Part shown: piece after piece, positions 12,484 through 21,629 of the stretch
Layout of the letters: each line of letters starts with the position of its first letter
Position numbering within the stretch: the first letter of the stretch is position 1
NCBI GenBank assembly: GCA_963682055.1
Contig: OY821746.1
Location: 18,899,992 to 18,963,991 of the forward strand
Length of the DNA: 64,000 nucleotides
Reading direction: 5' to 3'
From: Primula veris
Lineage: Eukaryota > Streptophyta > Magnoliopsida > Ericales > Primulaceae
The notes under the pieces: generated by a model
The model's input: only the letters and a program-made list of their open reading frames with translations
Database searches by the model: none
Told to the model about the DNA's origin: nothing
Program-made: the position numbers and the translations under genes

Positions 12484-12584
12484 GACCGTAGATATAATCT
12501 ACGGTCTGGATCAATCAACACAGACCGTAGATTAAATCTACGGTTTGTGTTGATTGATCCAGACCGTAGATTATATCTACGGTC
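12484..12584. repeat. 101-bp near-perfect palindrome at the left end of the MULE-like element
   Basis: Three hairpins of the form GACCGTAGAT-AATCTACGGTC are joined by mirror-image linkers (GGATCAATCAACACA and its reverse complement), so the whole 101 bp folds on itself with only one or two mismatches around a centre at 12534. The right end of the element has the same core in a different arrangement. Confidence 0.9.
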
Positions 12585-12594
12585 TGTGTAATTT

Positions 12595-12680
12595 TTGAAA
12601 AAATTACACAGTCAGTCTCTGCCTTTTAAAATTACACAGTCAGTCCCTGCGCGAAATTACACAGTCAGTCCCTGGAAAAA
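12595..12680 (+). repeat. Three tandem copies of a ~27-bp ATTACACAGTCAGTCYCTG unit
   Basis: The motif AATTACACAGTCAGTC followed by CCTGC, TCTGC or CCTGG recurs three times just inside the left palindrome of the MULE-like element. It may be part of the subterminal repeats bound by the transposase; that role is inference. Confidence 0.7.
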
Positions 12681-12889
12681 ACAGAAACTTTCGTTTTTTT
12701 TAAAAAAAATAAAATTTTATTCTACACTCTCTCTCTTTCTCTCAAAAACCCCCAATTTTCAACCCAAAAAATCACCCAAATCAATCAACCACATTAACTA
12801 TCAAATTTATTAACAAAAAACCCCAAATCATCAATCAAACTTATCCATAATTCAAGGGTATATCTTTTATTCTCTAATTTATTATGTAT

Positions 12890-13203
12890 TTTGTGTAATT
12901 TAAATTTATAAAATAGGAAAAAATATATAAAATATGCAAATCCATAATTCACTTAGCTATATATCATTGTTTGTTGTTTGTTTATATTAATTATAGAAAT
13001 TTTATTAATTGTTGATATTTGGCCCATTTTTGCATGTTTTTTTATTTTTTGTAATTTTAATTTGTAAAATAGGAAAAAATATATAAAATATGCAAAACCA
13101 TAATTCACTTAGTTATATATAATTGTTTGTTGTTTGTTTATATTAATTATAGAAATTTTATTAATTGTTGATATTTGGCCCATTTTTGCATGTTTTTTTA
13201 TTT
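12890..13203 (+). repeat. 156-bp direct tandem duplication
   Basis: The block beginning near AAAATAGGAAAAAATATATA (12910) recurs at 13066 with few changes, giving a period of 156 bp. Both copies end in a TTTGGCCCATTTTTGCATG stretch. It lies in the non-coding 5' part of the MULE-like element. Confidence 0.85.
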
Positions 13204-13228
13204 TGTTTTGTTAATTTGAATTGTTGAT

Positions 13229-14150
13229 AATGTGTTTGGTTATGATTAAAAAATTGAGTTATTATTGTTTGGTTTATGATTAAATGTGTTTGGTTATGAT
13301 TAAATGTGTGTTTGGTTATGATTAAAAAATTGAATTATTATTGTTTGGTTTATGAAAAAATGTGTGTTTGGTTATGATTAAAAAATTGAATTATTATTGT
13401 TTGGTTTATGAAAAAATGTGTGTTTGGTTATGATTAAAAAATTAAATTATTATTGTTTGGTTTATGAAAAAATGTGTGTTTGGTTATGATTAAAAAATTA
13501 AATTATTATTGTTTGGTTTATGAAAAAATGTGTGTTTGGTTATGATTAAAAAATTAAATTATTATTGTTTGGTTTATGAAAAAATGTGTGTTTGGTTATG
13601 ATTAAAAAATTAAATTATTATTGTTTGGTTTATGAAAAAATGTGTGTTTGGTTATGATTAAAAAATTAAATTATTATTGTTTGGTTTATGAAAAAATGTG
13701 TGTTTGGTTATGATTAAAAAATTAAATTATTATTGTTTGGTTTATGAAAAAATGTGTGTTTGGTTATGATTAAAAAATTAAATTATTATTGTTTGGTTTA
13801 TGAAAAAATGTGTGTTTGGTTATGATTAAAAAATTAAATTATTATTGTTTGGTTTATGAAAAAATGTGTGTTTGGTTATGATTAAAAAATTAAATTATTA
13901 TTGTTTGGTTTATGAAAAAATGTGTGTTTGGTTATGATTAAAAAATTAAATTATTATTGTTTGGTTTATGAAAAAATGTGTGTTTGGTTATCATTGTTTT
14001 GTTATCATTAATTGGTTATAATTGAGTTATCATTGTTTGGTTATCATTGTTTGGTTATCATTGAGTTATCATTGTTTGGTTATCATTAATTGGTTATGTT
14101 ATCATTTTTTTGGTTATCATTAATTGAGTTATATTTGGTTATCATAGTTA
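13229..14150 (+). repeat. 56-bp minisatellite directly upstream of the PMD gene
   Basis: Thirteen starts of TGTGTGTTTGGTTATG occur at an exact 56-bp spacing from 13305 to 13977. The units are nearly identical, and degenerate short copies based on GGTTATCATT continue to about 14150. The array ends a few bases before the start codon at 14153, so it occupies the promoter or 5' UTR. Near-identity of the inner copies implies recent expansion. Confidence 0.92.
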
Positions 14151-14152
14151 GG

Positions 14153-16503
14153 ATGACAGACCCAGGTCCACAGATTAAAGGGAGGTTGGGTATTTTACGA
14201 CAGACCGGTCACATTTCTAATCAGACTTGGGATGCTGGCAGAGAAGCGGGTAGAGGAGATGCCAATAAGATTAGGGTTTATAATTATAGTTGGCAGATAC
14301 CGACGCCTGAAAGGGTAGTTCATAATATCATTAGGGCTGGTTTTTACGGTATTTACAGTATAGGTAATTATACCGTAGACCGAGGGTTGATTACAGCCTT
14401 AGTTGATAGGTGGCGTGATGAGTCGCACACGTTCCATTTTGTCGGGGGAGAGTTGGGGATATCTTTACAGGATGTAGAGATTATGCTCGGTCTGAGGGTG
14501 GATGGTCTTGCTGTGACCCGGTCGGAGCGGAATGACACGAAGGCGAGCAGGTTGGCTATGATGGAGAGTTTGTTGGGTGTTAGGCCGGCTGACAATCAAG
14601 TCGATCAAAACTGTCTGACAGTTAGACTTGATTGGATGTTACAGACCTTCGGTGAATTACCCCCCAACCCTAGTGAGGAGCGTTTACTATATCAGTCTAG
14701 GGCTGCCATGCTATTATTACTGGCTGCACATGTGTTTTCGGATAAGAGCAGTGATCAGATTCCACTCTGGCCTCTGCCATTTCTGGAGGATTTTGACACA
14801 TGTGCTGAGTATAGTTGGGGATCAGCTCTTCTGGCATGGTTAGAGGCTAATCTATGCAGGGTGGTACGTTGTAAGACAACCGGAGTAAGCGGGGCGGTGA
14901 TGTTTCTGGATATGTGGGCGATTACCAGACTACTGCCGGTTAGACCGTGTGAAGAGCTGCCGGAAGATGTCGAGCCACCGGAGGGCTTGCCTAGGTTCCC
15001 CCTCGGTTACAGGTATGATATTTATTTAGTTTTTGAATTGGATTTGCTTTTTTATATTATTTTGTCATCTATCATTTACTTAGCTGCCGGTTATATTTAT
15101 TGTTTATCGGTTTTTGTTTGTATATTACAGATGGAAGATGTGGCGGCAAACTAACCTTACGCCATATGTCTACGGACATAATGTGGTCCACATACGTGAC
15201 CAGTTTGACAATATGTCGCCTGAACAGGTAAATTATAATTTTCGTATTATATGTAACTTACGTATTATATGTTGTATATGTTTGCATTGGTCTTATCTTC
15301 GCAGAATTTATTACTCGTCTATTTTTAAACCATTGTTTATATATTCTAATTTGATGATTACAGATAGTGTGGCAACCTTACGGGGATCTTAATCAGTATC
15401 CGGAATACTGCACGCGGGGCCGGTATATGTGGCATTGTTCTGTGCCTCTCATTTGTAATGAGAAGATTGAGTACCACCCCGCGGACAGGTTCATGAGGCA
15501 GTTCGGTTTTGTGCAGCGGGTCCCTACGTATATTTGGAAACCAAGACAGGGTCACGGCAAGGATAGAAGATATGGGATTGGGCAAAAACACGACTGGCCT
15601 TTACTAACCGGAGAATTTATAGTCGTGTGGAATGACCGCCACACCCGTCTTATTAACGGCGAATATGGCACGGGGACGTCACCGGGTTACATGAAATGGT
15701 ATAGAGAGCGGACCCGCATCTTCATAAACCCACCTGAACTTGCCCCGCCCCCTCACGGTTTCCGGGAGAATACGGGTGTCTTCAATAAAATGGTAACTAC
15801 TAAATCGTTTTTTACTAATAAATCGTTACTTCTTTTTATGTATATTTCAATACTAATAAATCGTTTTTTATTGTTTTTTTTTTTACAGAAAGCGATGTTG
15901 CGCCGCAGTTTCAAATCGTTCAAACGGGCGAAAATGAAAACGGACGTGGACTTACTACGTAAGGAGTTCGCTGAAATGGGTATGAATCCGTATGGGTCAG
16001 CTGATGAACAGTCGGAGGGGGATGACGACGATGACGACGACGACGACGACGATGGTGATGACGACCTACGTTACGACCCAAGAAATTACACTAGGTCGGC
16101 AAGTTGTCGGCGTCCCGACGAAAGAGGCAGAGGGGAAGGCGAATCTAGTAGCGGCGGTAGAAGAACCAGTGGAGGTCGACCCCCGACTACAGATCAGGGT
16201 CCGGGTCCGAGTTCAAGCGGTCATGGTCGTCGTGCTTCTTTTGCTGGGTCGGGCTACGTTCAGGATGATGTCCCGTTCGAGCATCATCCTAGTCATCAGT
16301 CAACCGACAGTTGGAGTCGAGGGTTGACAGTTACATCCCACGAGCGTGCGCCGCATCCAGAATCGCAGCAGCGACAAAGACGGCGTACGGAGCTAAACGA
16401 AATCGAAGAGTCTGCTGAGCCGTCATCCGATAGATTAACATCGGCGGGAAAGATGCTCCCTATGTCCAACTTTAAAACATTTAGTCGTTACAAAAAAAAA
16501 TAA
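14153..16503 (+). CDS. Plant mobile domain (PMD) protein, four exons, in the MULE-like element
   Basis: Exons 14153-15012, 15131-15227, 15364-15792 and 15889-16503 have GT/AG borders and matching phases, giving 666 residues with no stop. The N-terminal 400 residues look like the PMD fold found in MAIN/MAIL proteins and in transposon-borne copies. Supporting blocks are VDRGLITALVDRW, TFHFVGGELGISLQDVEIMLGL, the WLxxxFG-like segment, LLYQSRAAMLLLL, and the later WKMWR and YMWHCSVPLIC blocks. Family knowledge: host PMD proteins (MAIN, MAIL1) act in nuclear gene silencing and genome stability, while element-borne copies have unknown roles. The C-terminus has an Asp run (16020-16060) followed by an Arg/Ser/Gly-rich, probably disordered tail. 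The ATG at 14153 is chosen because it opens MTDPGPQIKG just after the minisatellite. The transposase gene lies 1.1 kb downstream on the same strand. Confidence 0.82.
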
Positions 16504-16718
16504 ATGCACTGTTTTTGTATTTGATTTCGATGTTTGATTTGTCAGTTTTATTATTAGCTAGGGTTGGAATATTATAAATTCGTAGGTTTAATTTGATTTC
16601 TATGTTTGATTTGTACGTTATAAATTCGTAAGTTTAATTTGATTCGTATGTTTGATTTGTATGTTTTAGGGTAAAAAATATTCTGTATTTTAATTGATAG
16701 GACCAATATTGAGTTTTT

Positions 16719-17113
16719 ACAAACCCTAAACCCTAAACCCTAAATTACAAACCCTAAACCCTAAACCCTAAATTACAAACCCTAAAACCCTAAAACCCTA
16801 AATTCTAAACCCATAAAACCTAAACCCTAAATTACAAACCCTAACCCTAAACCCTAAACCCTAAATTACAAACCACTTACCCTAAACCCTAAAATCTAAA
16901 CCGTAAACCCTAAACCCTAATTTACAAACCCTAAACCCTAACCCCTAAACCATAAACCCTAATTTACAAACCCTAACCCCTAAACCCTAAACCCTAAATT
17001 ACAAACCATAAACCCTAACCCTAAATTACAAACCATAAACCCTAAACCCTAAACCCTAAATTACAAACCCTAAACCCTAAACCCTAAACCCTAAACCCTA
17101 AAAAACCCTAAAT
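16719..17113 (+). repeat. Interstitial telomere-like (CCCTAAA)n tract
   Basis: About 395 bp of CCCTAAA repeats on the plus strand are broken at intervals by TTACAAA, giving irregular higher-order blocks (two to five heptamers, then TTACAAA). Variants such as CCCATAAA, CCCCTAAA and CCGTAAA occur. It sits between two transposon genes, far from any sign of a chromosome end. Confidence 0.93.
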
Positions 17114-17124
17114 ATTCTGAAATA

Positions 17125-17525
17125 CATACAAACCGTACATTTAATGTACGGTTTGTACAGATTTCATACAAACCGTACATTAAATGTACGGTTTGCATGT
17201 ATTTTGTGCAAACCGTAAAAGTAATGTACGGTTTGTACCCCTGATTTGAGCAGCGACGTTTTACGAATGTACTTTTTGCACTGAATCACCGTAAACAACG
17301 TAAAAAAAAAAAAAACTACAAACCGTAAAAGTAATCTACGGTTTGTAGTGTAAATTACATTGGATACCATTTCCATCAAATGCATCCGACAACACTTTAT
17401 TACTTTTGAATTATTATGAGTTGACAACCCTATCCGAAAATGACTACTCAATTTATTATTAAAGTTTCGAAATGACTACACCAAAAATTCACTACAAACC
17501 GTAAAAGTAATCTACGGTTTGTAGT
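17125..17525. repeat. Internal array of ACAAACCGTA / TACGGTTTGT hairpins
   Basis: At least five short hairpins share arms of 12-15 bp, with cores GTACATTTAATGTAC, GTACATTAAATGTAC or GTAAAAGTAATCTAC. The last one, framed as CACTACAAACCG...CGGTTTGTAGTG (17491-17528), is longest. They resemble the terminal palindromes of the element but differ in core sequence. Confidence 0.85.
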
Positions 17526-17538
17526 GTAAACTTACCCT

Positions 17539-17547
17539 ATAAATATG
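17539..17547 (+). promoter_or_regulatory. Candidate TATA box of the transposase gene
   Basis: CTATAAATA lies about 115 bp upstream of the ATG at 17664 and directly after the last hairpin of the internal array. The base match is good and the spacing leaves room for a short 5' UTR rich in AACAAACA. It is assigned by consensus only. Confidence 0.5.
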
Positions 17548-17663
17548 ACTCAATTTTGCCAATTCTAACAAACCATAAAATCAAACACAAACACATTTCG
17601 GAAATCTCTAAAAAAATCCTCATTTCTCCCCAATAAAATATACAAACAAACACTTTCTCGAAA

Positions 17664-20360
17664 ATGAATTACAACTATGGTTATGACAACAACCAATGGA
17701 ATAACAACAACAATGCGAATTCATCCAGTGGCTCAAACGATGAGCTAACTGATTATTCGGAGCACTTTGAAGTTGATGAATTGACTTGGGAAACAAGGGA
17801 TGAAATGCTTGCTGATCTTGCTGATGTGGCTGGAAATTGGGGTTTCATCCTTACGATTCGTAGGTCTGGAGGGGGTGATGGGAGCAGAACACCGTATGTT
17901 GATATTGTGTGTGATAAATCGGGGGTTTACGAAAAAAAGAAACCATCTTCCGTAAAATCAGGTACAAAGAAAAAAGACTGTCCATTTTTCATTAAAGGTT
18001 ACGTAGTTAATGGTGAATGGATGTGTCACGTAGAAAATGGACAACATAACCACCCACCCCCAACTTACCTCCAAGGTCAAGCACGACGTGCTCGTTTAAC
18101 CCAAGATGAAAAAGAAATTGTTAAAACTTTAAGGCAAAGTAGTTTTAAAGTTGGTGCAATATTAGAGGCCATTAAAAATAGAAATCCTGACAATGTATCA
18201 AACACTAAAACGATACATAATTTTTTGGCCGGACTGAAATTTAAAGAACGAGATGGTAGAAACCCGACACAGGAACTTTTTAATTTGTTGGATAGACATC
18301 GCTACACATTCTACTATAATATGAACCCATCAACCCATTGCCTTGAGAACTTGTTTTTTGCACACCCCGATTCTATAAGGATGTTCAAAGCTTTTCCTGA
18401 TGTCTTGTTAATGGATTGTACATATAGGACAAACCGTTTTAATATGTCATTTCTAGAAGTCGTAGGAATGACATCAACGAACCAAACATATTGTTTAGGT
18501 TTTGTTTTCATGAGTGACGAGACACAAGAAAGTTATATATGGGCATTGGAAAAATTTAAAGTTACATTGGAGGGGTGTATACTACCTAGGGTGTTTGTAA
18601 CCGACAGGGAAATGGCCTTATCAAATGCTTTATCCGTTGTTTTTCCCGACTCTCATCATATTTTGTGCACTTTTCATATTGCAAAAAATGTTTTGAAAAA
18701 CTGCCGTAAAAAGATCCCTGACGAGGAGTGGCAAACGTTCCTAGATGATTGGGGTTTATTGGTTGATTCTGAGTCGATAGAGGAGTACAATTATAACCGA
18801 ACTAATTTCAATACCTCTTACAAATCGTACCCTGCTGTGATTAAGTATGTAGACAAGCTTTTAAATGATTATGCTGAAAAGTTTGTTGCATGCTATACCA
18901 ACCACACAACACATCTAGGTAACAGAACTAGCAATCGAGCCGAACAACAACATGCTAAGCTGAAAAGATCCCTTTCGACAAATACTGGCACGCTTGAAAC
19001 CGTTTGGGTAGAGGTGAATAGAATTCTAGAAAAACAGTTTGAGGATATTAAGACGAAGTTGGATAAATGCAAGTCTTATTTTCCACATTCTGAAAAAACA
19101 CCTCTATTTATAAATCTTAGGTCGTATATCACACACTATGCCTTTGATTTATTATTCCAAGAACACAAAAAATGTAGTGGCCAGGCTGATGAGAATTGTT
19201 CTTGCGGTTTTAAATTGTCTCACGGTTTACCTTGTCATCATATTATGAGTGAACATATTTTATTCGGGAAGCCTCTTCCTCTAGAATATATTCATCCATT
19301 CTGGAAAAAATTAGACGTAATTGATGATAATGGGAACACCGATGATTATGGGGTAGAGGGTGATCTAGAAGAGTTTAAAAGTGTTTACGCTAGCAAAACG
19401 AATGTTGAAAAACGGCGTATGAAAACACAACTCCGAGAGATAACCGTACCAGCCAGAACATCCGTTAGTGACCCCGAAGTGAGAGCAAATAGGGGGAGAC
19501 CTAGAAAAGGCGACAAATCTAGTAAGAGGGATAAGTCGGGATGGGAGTATGTGGAGGAACAGAGTGCTGGTGCTAGTAGGGACAAGGGCAAAGGCAAGGC
19601 CGATGAAACACCGGAGGTAAGGGTAAACCCAACTAGGAGGCCGCGAAACCAGAACCCTAAACCCACCCCCAATAGGCCAACCTTCCTGTACAGTGACCAA
19701 ATATGGGTCATGTTACATAGTTACATCGAAACGGTTTATGATGTGCGTGGTGATGGTAACTGTGGGTTCCGGGTACTTGCAAATGCGACGGGTAAACAGA
19801 ATGGGGAAGATGATTGGTACGCGATAAGATGTGAATTGTTTCAAGAGCTGCAGCAAATGAAAGGTGTTTATTATGAGCTGTTTGAGAATCTTGACTTTGA
19901 AGCTTACCGGTATGATTACATTTTATCAAGTTTAAATTTTTATCATCCTACAAATCCCGCACCTATTGACAAATGGATGAGATTTCCGTCTTATGGGTTT
20001 TTAATTGCTTCTCATTACAATATGCCAATTGTATTGTTGTCCTTATGGGAAAATCAAAATGGAGGGGTAAACCTGTGGAACTCTACGTTTTTACCGCTTT
20101 ATACTGGTCCGCCTCAGGGAACAACATATTACATCCCGACTGTAATGGTGTTCGTCAACAGTTGTCACTATGCTCAGGTTATTCCTAAAGAAGGGATCTT
20201 CCCAATGCCAGGAATTATAGCACGGTGGGAACAAACACGCACTGAGGCAGCTGCGCCATGGAAGGAACTTTTTCGACCAAATTTCAAATTATATATGGCG
20301 TTGGAAAAGCAATCGGGAAAGAAAAAAGCAAATGAAGAACCTATAGACCTAAGTCCATAA
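17664..20360 (+). CDS. MULE transposase with FAR1-type zinc finger, SWIM, AT-hook and C-terminal OTU protease domain
   Basis: Single-exon ORF of 898 residues without stops. In order: an Asn-rich start; a FAR1/GCM-type DNA-binding domain (about 40-140) with Cys83, Cys106, His128 and His130; the MULE DDE transposase domain (about 210-440) with Asp251 in LLMDCTYRT, Asp314 in VFVTDREMA and Glu427 in NRAEQQH; a SWIM zinc finger with Cys512, Cys514, Cys524 and His526; an AT-hook RGRPRK (about 610-615); and an OTU-like cysteine protease domain (about 685-845) with Cys700 in VRGDGNCGFR and His835 in SCHYAQV. The transposase would cut and join the element ends in the nucleus. The OTU part has the residues for deubiquitinase-type cleavage, but whether it is active is unknown. 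All catalytic residues I can place are present, so recent activity is plausible. Confidence 0.9.
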   Translation: MNYNYGYDNNQWNNNNNANSSSGSNDELTDYSEHFEVDELTWETRDEMLADLADVAGNWGFILTIRRSGGGDGSRTPYVDIVCDKSGVYEKKKPSSVKSGTKKKDCPFFIKGYVVNGEWMCHVENGQHNHPPPTYLQGQARRARLTQDEKEIVKTLRQSSFKVGAILEAIKNRNPDNVSNTKTIHNFLAGLKFKERDGRNPTQELFNLLDRHRYTFYYNMNPSTHCLENLFFAHPDSIRMFKAFPDVLLMDCTYRTNRFNMSFLEVVGMTSTNQTYCLGFVFMSDETQESYIWALEKFKVTLEGCILPRVFVTDREMALSNALSVVFPDSHHILCTFHIAKNVLKNCRKKIPDEEWQTFLDDWGLLVDSESIEEYNYNRTNFNTSYKSYPAVIKYVDKLLNDYAEKFVACYTNHTTHLGNRTSNRAEQQHAKLKRSLSTNTGTLETVWVEVNRILEKQFEDIKTKLDKCKSYFPHSEKTPLFINLRSYITHYAFDLLFQEHKKCSGQADENCSCGFKLSHGLPCHHIMSEHILFGKPLPLEYIHPFWKKLDVIDDNGNTDDYGVEGDLEEFKSVYASKTNVEKRRMKTQLREITVPARTSVSDPEVRANRGRPRKGDKSSKRDKSGWEYVEEQSAGASRDKGKGKADETPEVRVNPTRRPRNQNPKPTPNRPTFLYSDQIWVMLHSYIETVYDVRGDGNCGFRVLANATGKQNGEDDWYAIRCELFQELQQMKGVYYELFENLDFEAYRYDYILSSLNFYHPTNPAPIDKWMRFPSYGFLIASHYNMPIVLLSLWENQNGGVNLWNSTFLPLYTGPPQGTTYYIPTVMVFVNSCHYAQVIPKEGIFPMPGIIARWEQTRTEAAAPWKELFRPNFKLYMALEKQSGKKKANEEPIDLSP

Positions 20361-21455
20361 TCGGTTTTTTATTTTTAATTTTATGTAAATTACTATTTTT
20401 TCTAATTTGTTGTAAATTTATATGATGTAAACAAATGTTTAATAAATTCGTTTTATGAAATTTAGTTCATGTAATTTAGTTCATGTTTGCATATTGGGTT
20501 AATTTATTTTATGAATTTTATATAATTTATGATTGTTTCATTCAAGAAAATTGTCGATTGACACCAAATTGACGACTTAGTTATGTTTCATATTGCGTTA
20601 TACAAAGTGTTAAAAACAAAAAAAAAAAACTTCACAAAAACTGACGATTTAGTTAATCATTCAATAAATATCAACTTATACACTTAAATATAACATGAAC
20701 AAAAAACATAAAATTTATCAAATCAATTTTTTTTGTGTAAATTTGTGTAAATTTTGTGTTTTTTTTGAGAGATTGTTAGAATATTTGGTAATTTATTTTA
20801 TGTATAATTTTAAAAAGAAGGCATTTAGTTTTTTTATTAAAAAAAAATCATGTTTAATTTGAAAAAAATATTCAGTATTTTAATTTTAATTATTAGAATT
20901 TTAATTTATGTAAAAAGAGTAATTTACATAAAATTAAAAATAAAAAACTGATTATTGACTCCAAATTGACGACTTAATTAATGTTTCATATTGCGTTATA
21001 CAAGTGTTTAAAACCAAACAAAAAAACTTCTCAAAAATTGACAATTTAGTTAATCATTCAATAAATATAAACTTATACAATTGACAAAAATATAACATGA
21101 ACCAAAATTGTAAAATTTATCAAAACAACTTTTTTTTGGTAAATTTTGTGTAAATTTTGAGAGTTTGTTATAATATTGGTAATTTATTTTATGTAAAATT
21201 TTAAAACTAAGGCATTTTGTTTTTTAATTTGAAAAAAACAAAAAAATATCAACTTATACACTTGAAAAAAATATCAAATTATACACTTGAAAAAAATATC
21301 AACTTATACACTTGAAAAAAATATCAAATTTTAAAAATAAGGCATTTTTATGTAAAAAAAAAAACATATTTAATTTGAAAAAATTATTCAGCATTTTAAT
21401 TTTAATTCTCAGATTTTTATTTTTTATTTTTAAAGCAAAAAACCTGAAAAAGGCT
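20361..21455. repeat. AT-rich 3' region with a diverged ~390-bp direct duplication
   Basis: The stretch from about 20555 (CCAAATTGACGACTTAGTTATG) to 20830 recurs at about 20950-21225 with substitutions and small indels; both copies contain TTTCATATTGCGTTATACAA. Next, AAAAATATCAACTTATACACTTG-like units repeat about four times at 21243-21328. No gene is seen. Confidence 0.75.
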
Positions 21456-21604
21456 GTAAACCGTAGATTAAATCTACGGTCTACAGTCATTGACTGTAAA
21501 CCGTAGATTAAATCTACGGTCTACAGTCATTGACTGTAAACCGTAGATTTAATCTACGGTTTACAGTCAATGACTGTAAACCGTAGATTTAATCTACGGT
21601 CTGA
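21456..21604. repeat. Right-end palindromic array, four units of exactly 40 bp
   Basis: CCGTAGATT occurs at 21461, 21501, 21541 and 21581. Each unit is a hairpin (AAACCGTAGATT-AATCTACGGT) plus a linker that is itself nearly palindromic (CTACAGTCATTGACTG). The last unit ends 25 bp before the proposed right terminus of the MULE-like element. Confidence 0.92.
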
Positions 21605-21629
21605 GAGTTGATACAGAAATTATGTAGTA

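Larger units (their letters stand above)
16504..17663. other. Spacer between the PMD and transposase genes, with telomere-like and palindromic repeats
   Basis: It contains the CCCTAAA tract (16719-17113), palindromes built on ACAAACCGTA...TACGGTTTGT at about 17130-17155, 17167-17192, 17209-17240, 17317-17350 and 17492-17525, and then the presumed transposase promoter, with CTATAAATA at 17539-17547 about 115 bp before the start codon. No ORF of note. Confidence 0.75.
12456..21629 (+). mobile_element. MULE-like DNA transposon with a PMD gene and an OTU-fused transposase gene
   Basis: The left end reads CACTACAAAAATTCTC (12456 onward). The right end, read on the other strand from 21629, is TACTACATAATTTCTG, so the two form a short imperfect terminal inverted repeat. 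Next to both ends are arrays of palindromes around GACCGTAGATT. Flanking 9-mers CACTAGTTA (12447-12455) and CATTAATCA (21630-21638) agree at 6 of 9 positions, all differences being transitions, which would fit an old 9-bp MULE target duplication. The interior holds a PMD-type gene (14153-16503) and a MULE transposase gene (17664-20360) on the same strand. Similar palindromes also lie between the genes (17125-17525), so a composite of two related elements is an alternative. CACTA-like terminal bases are odd for a MULE. Confidence 0.62.

Noticed and set aside
13305..13980. Evenly spaced near-identical repeats, superficially like a CRISPR array
   Set aside because: The whole 56-bp unit is repeated with no unique spacers, the setting is a plant nuclear transposon, and no cas genes are present. 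It is a minisatellite.
16719..17113. CCCTAAA repeats as a true chromosome end or fusion point
   Set aside because: The tract is short, irregular, interrupted by TTACAAA, and lies between two transposon genes with normal sequence on both sides.
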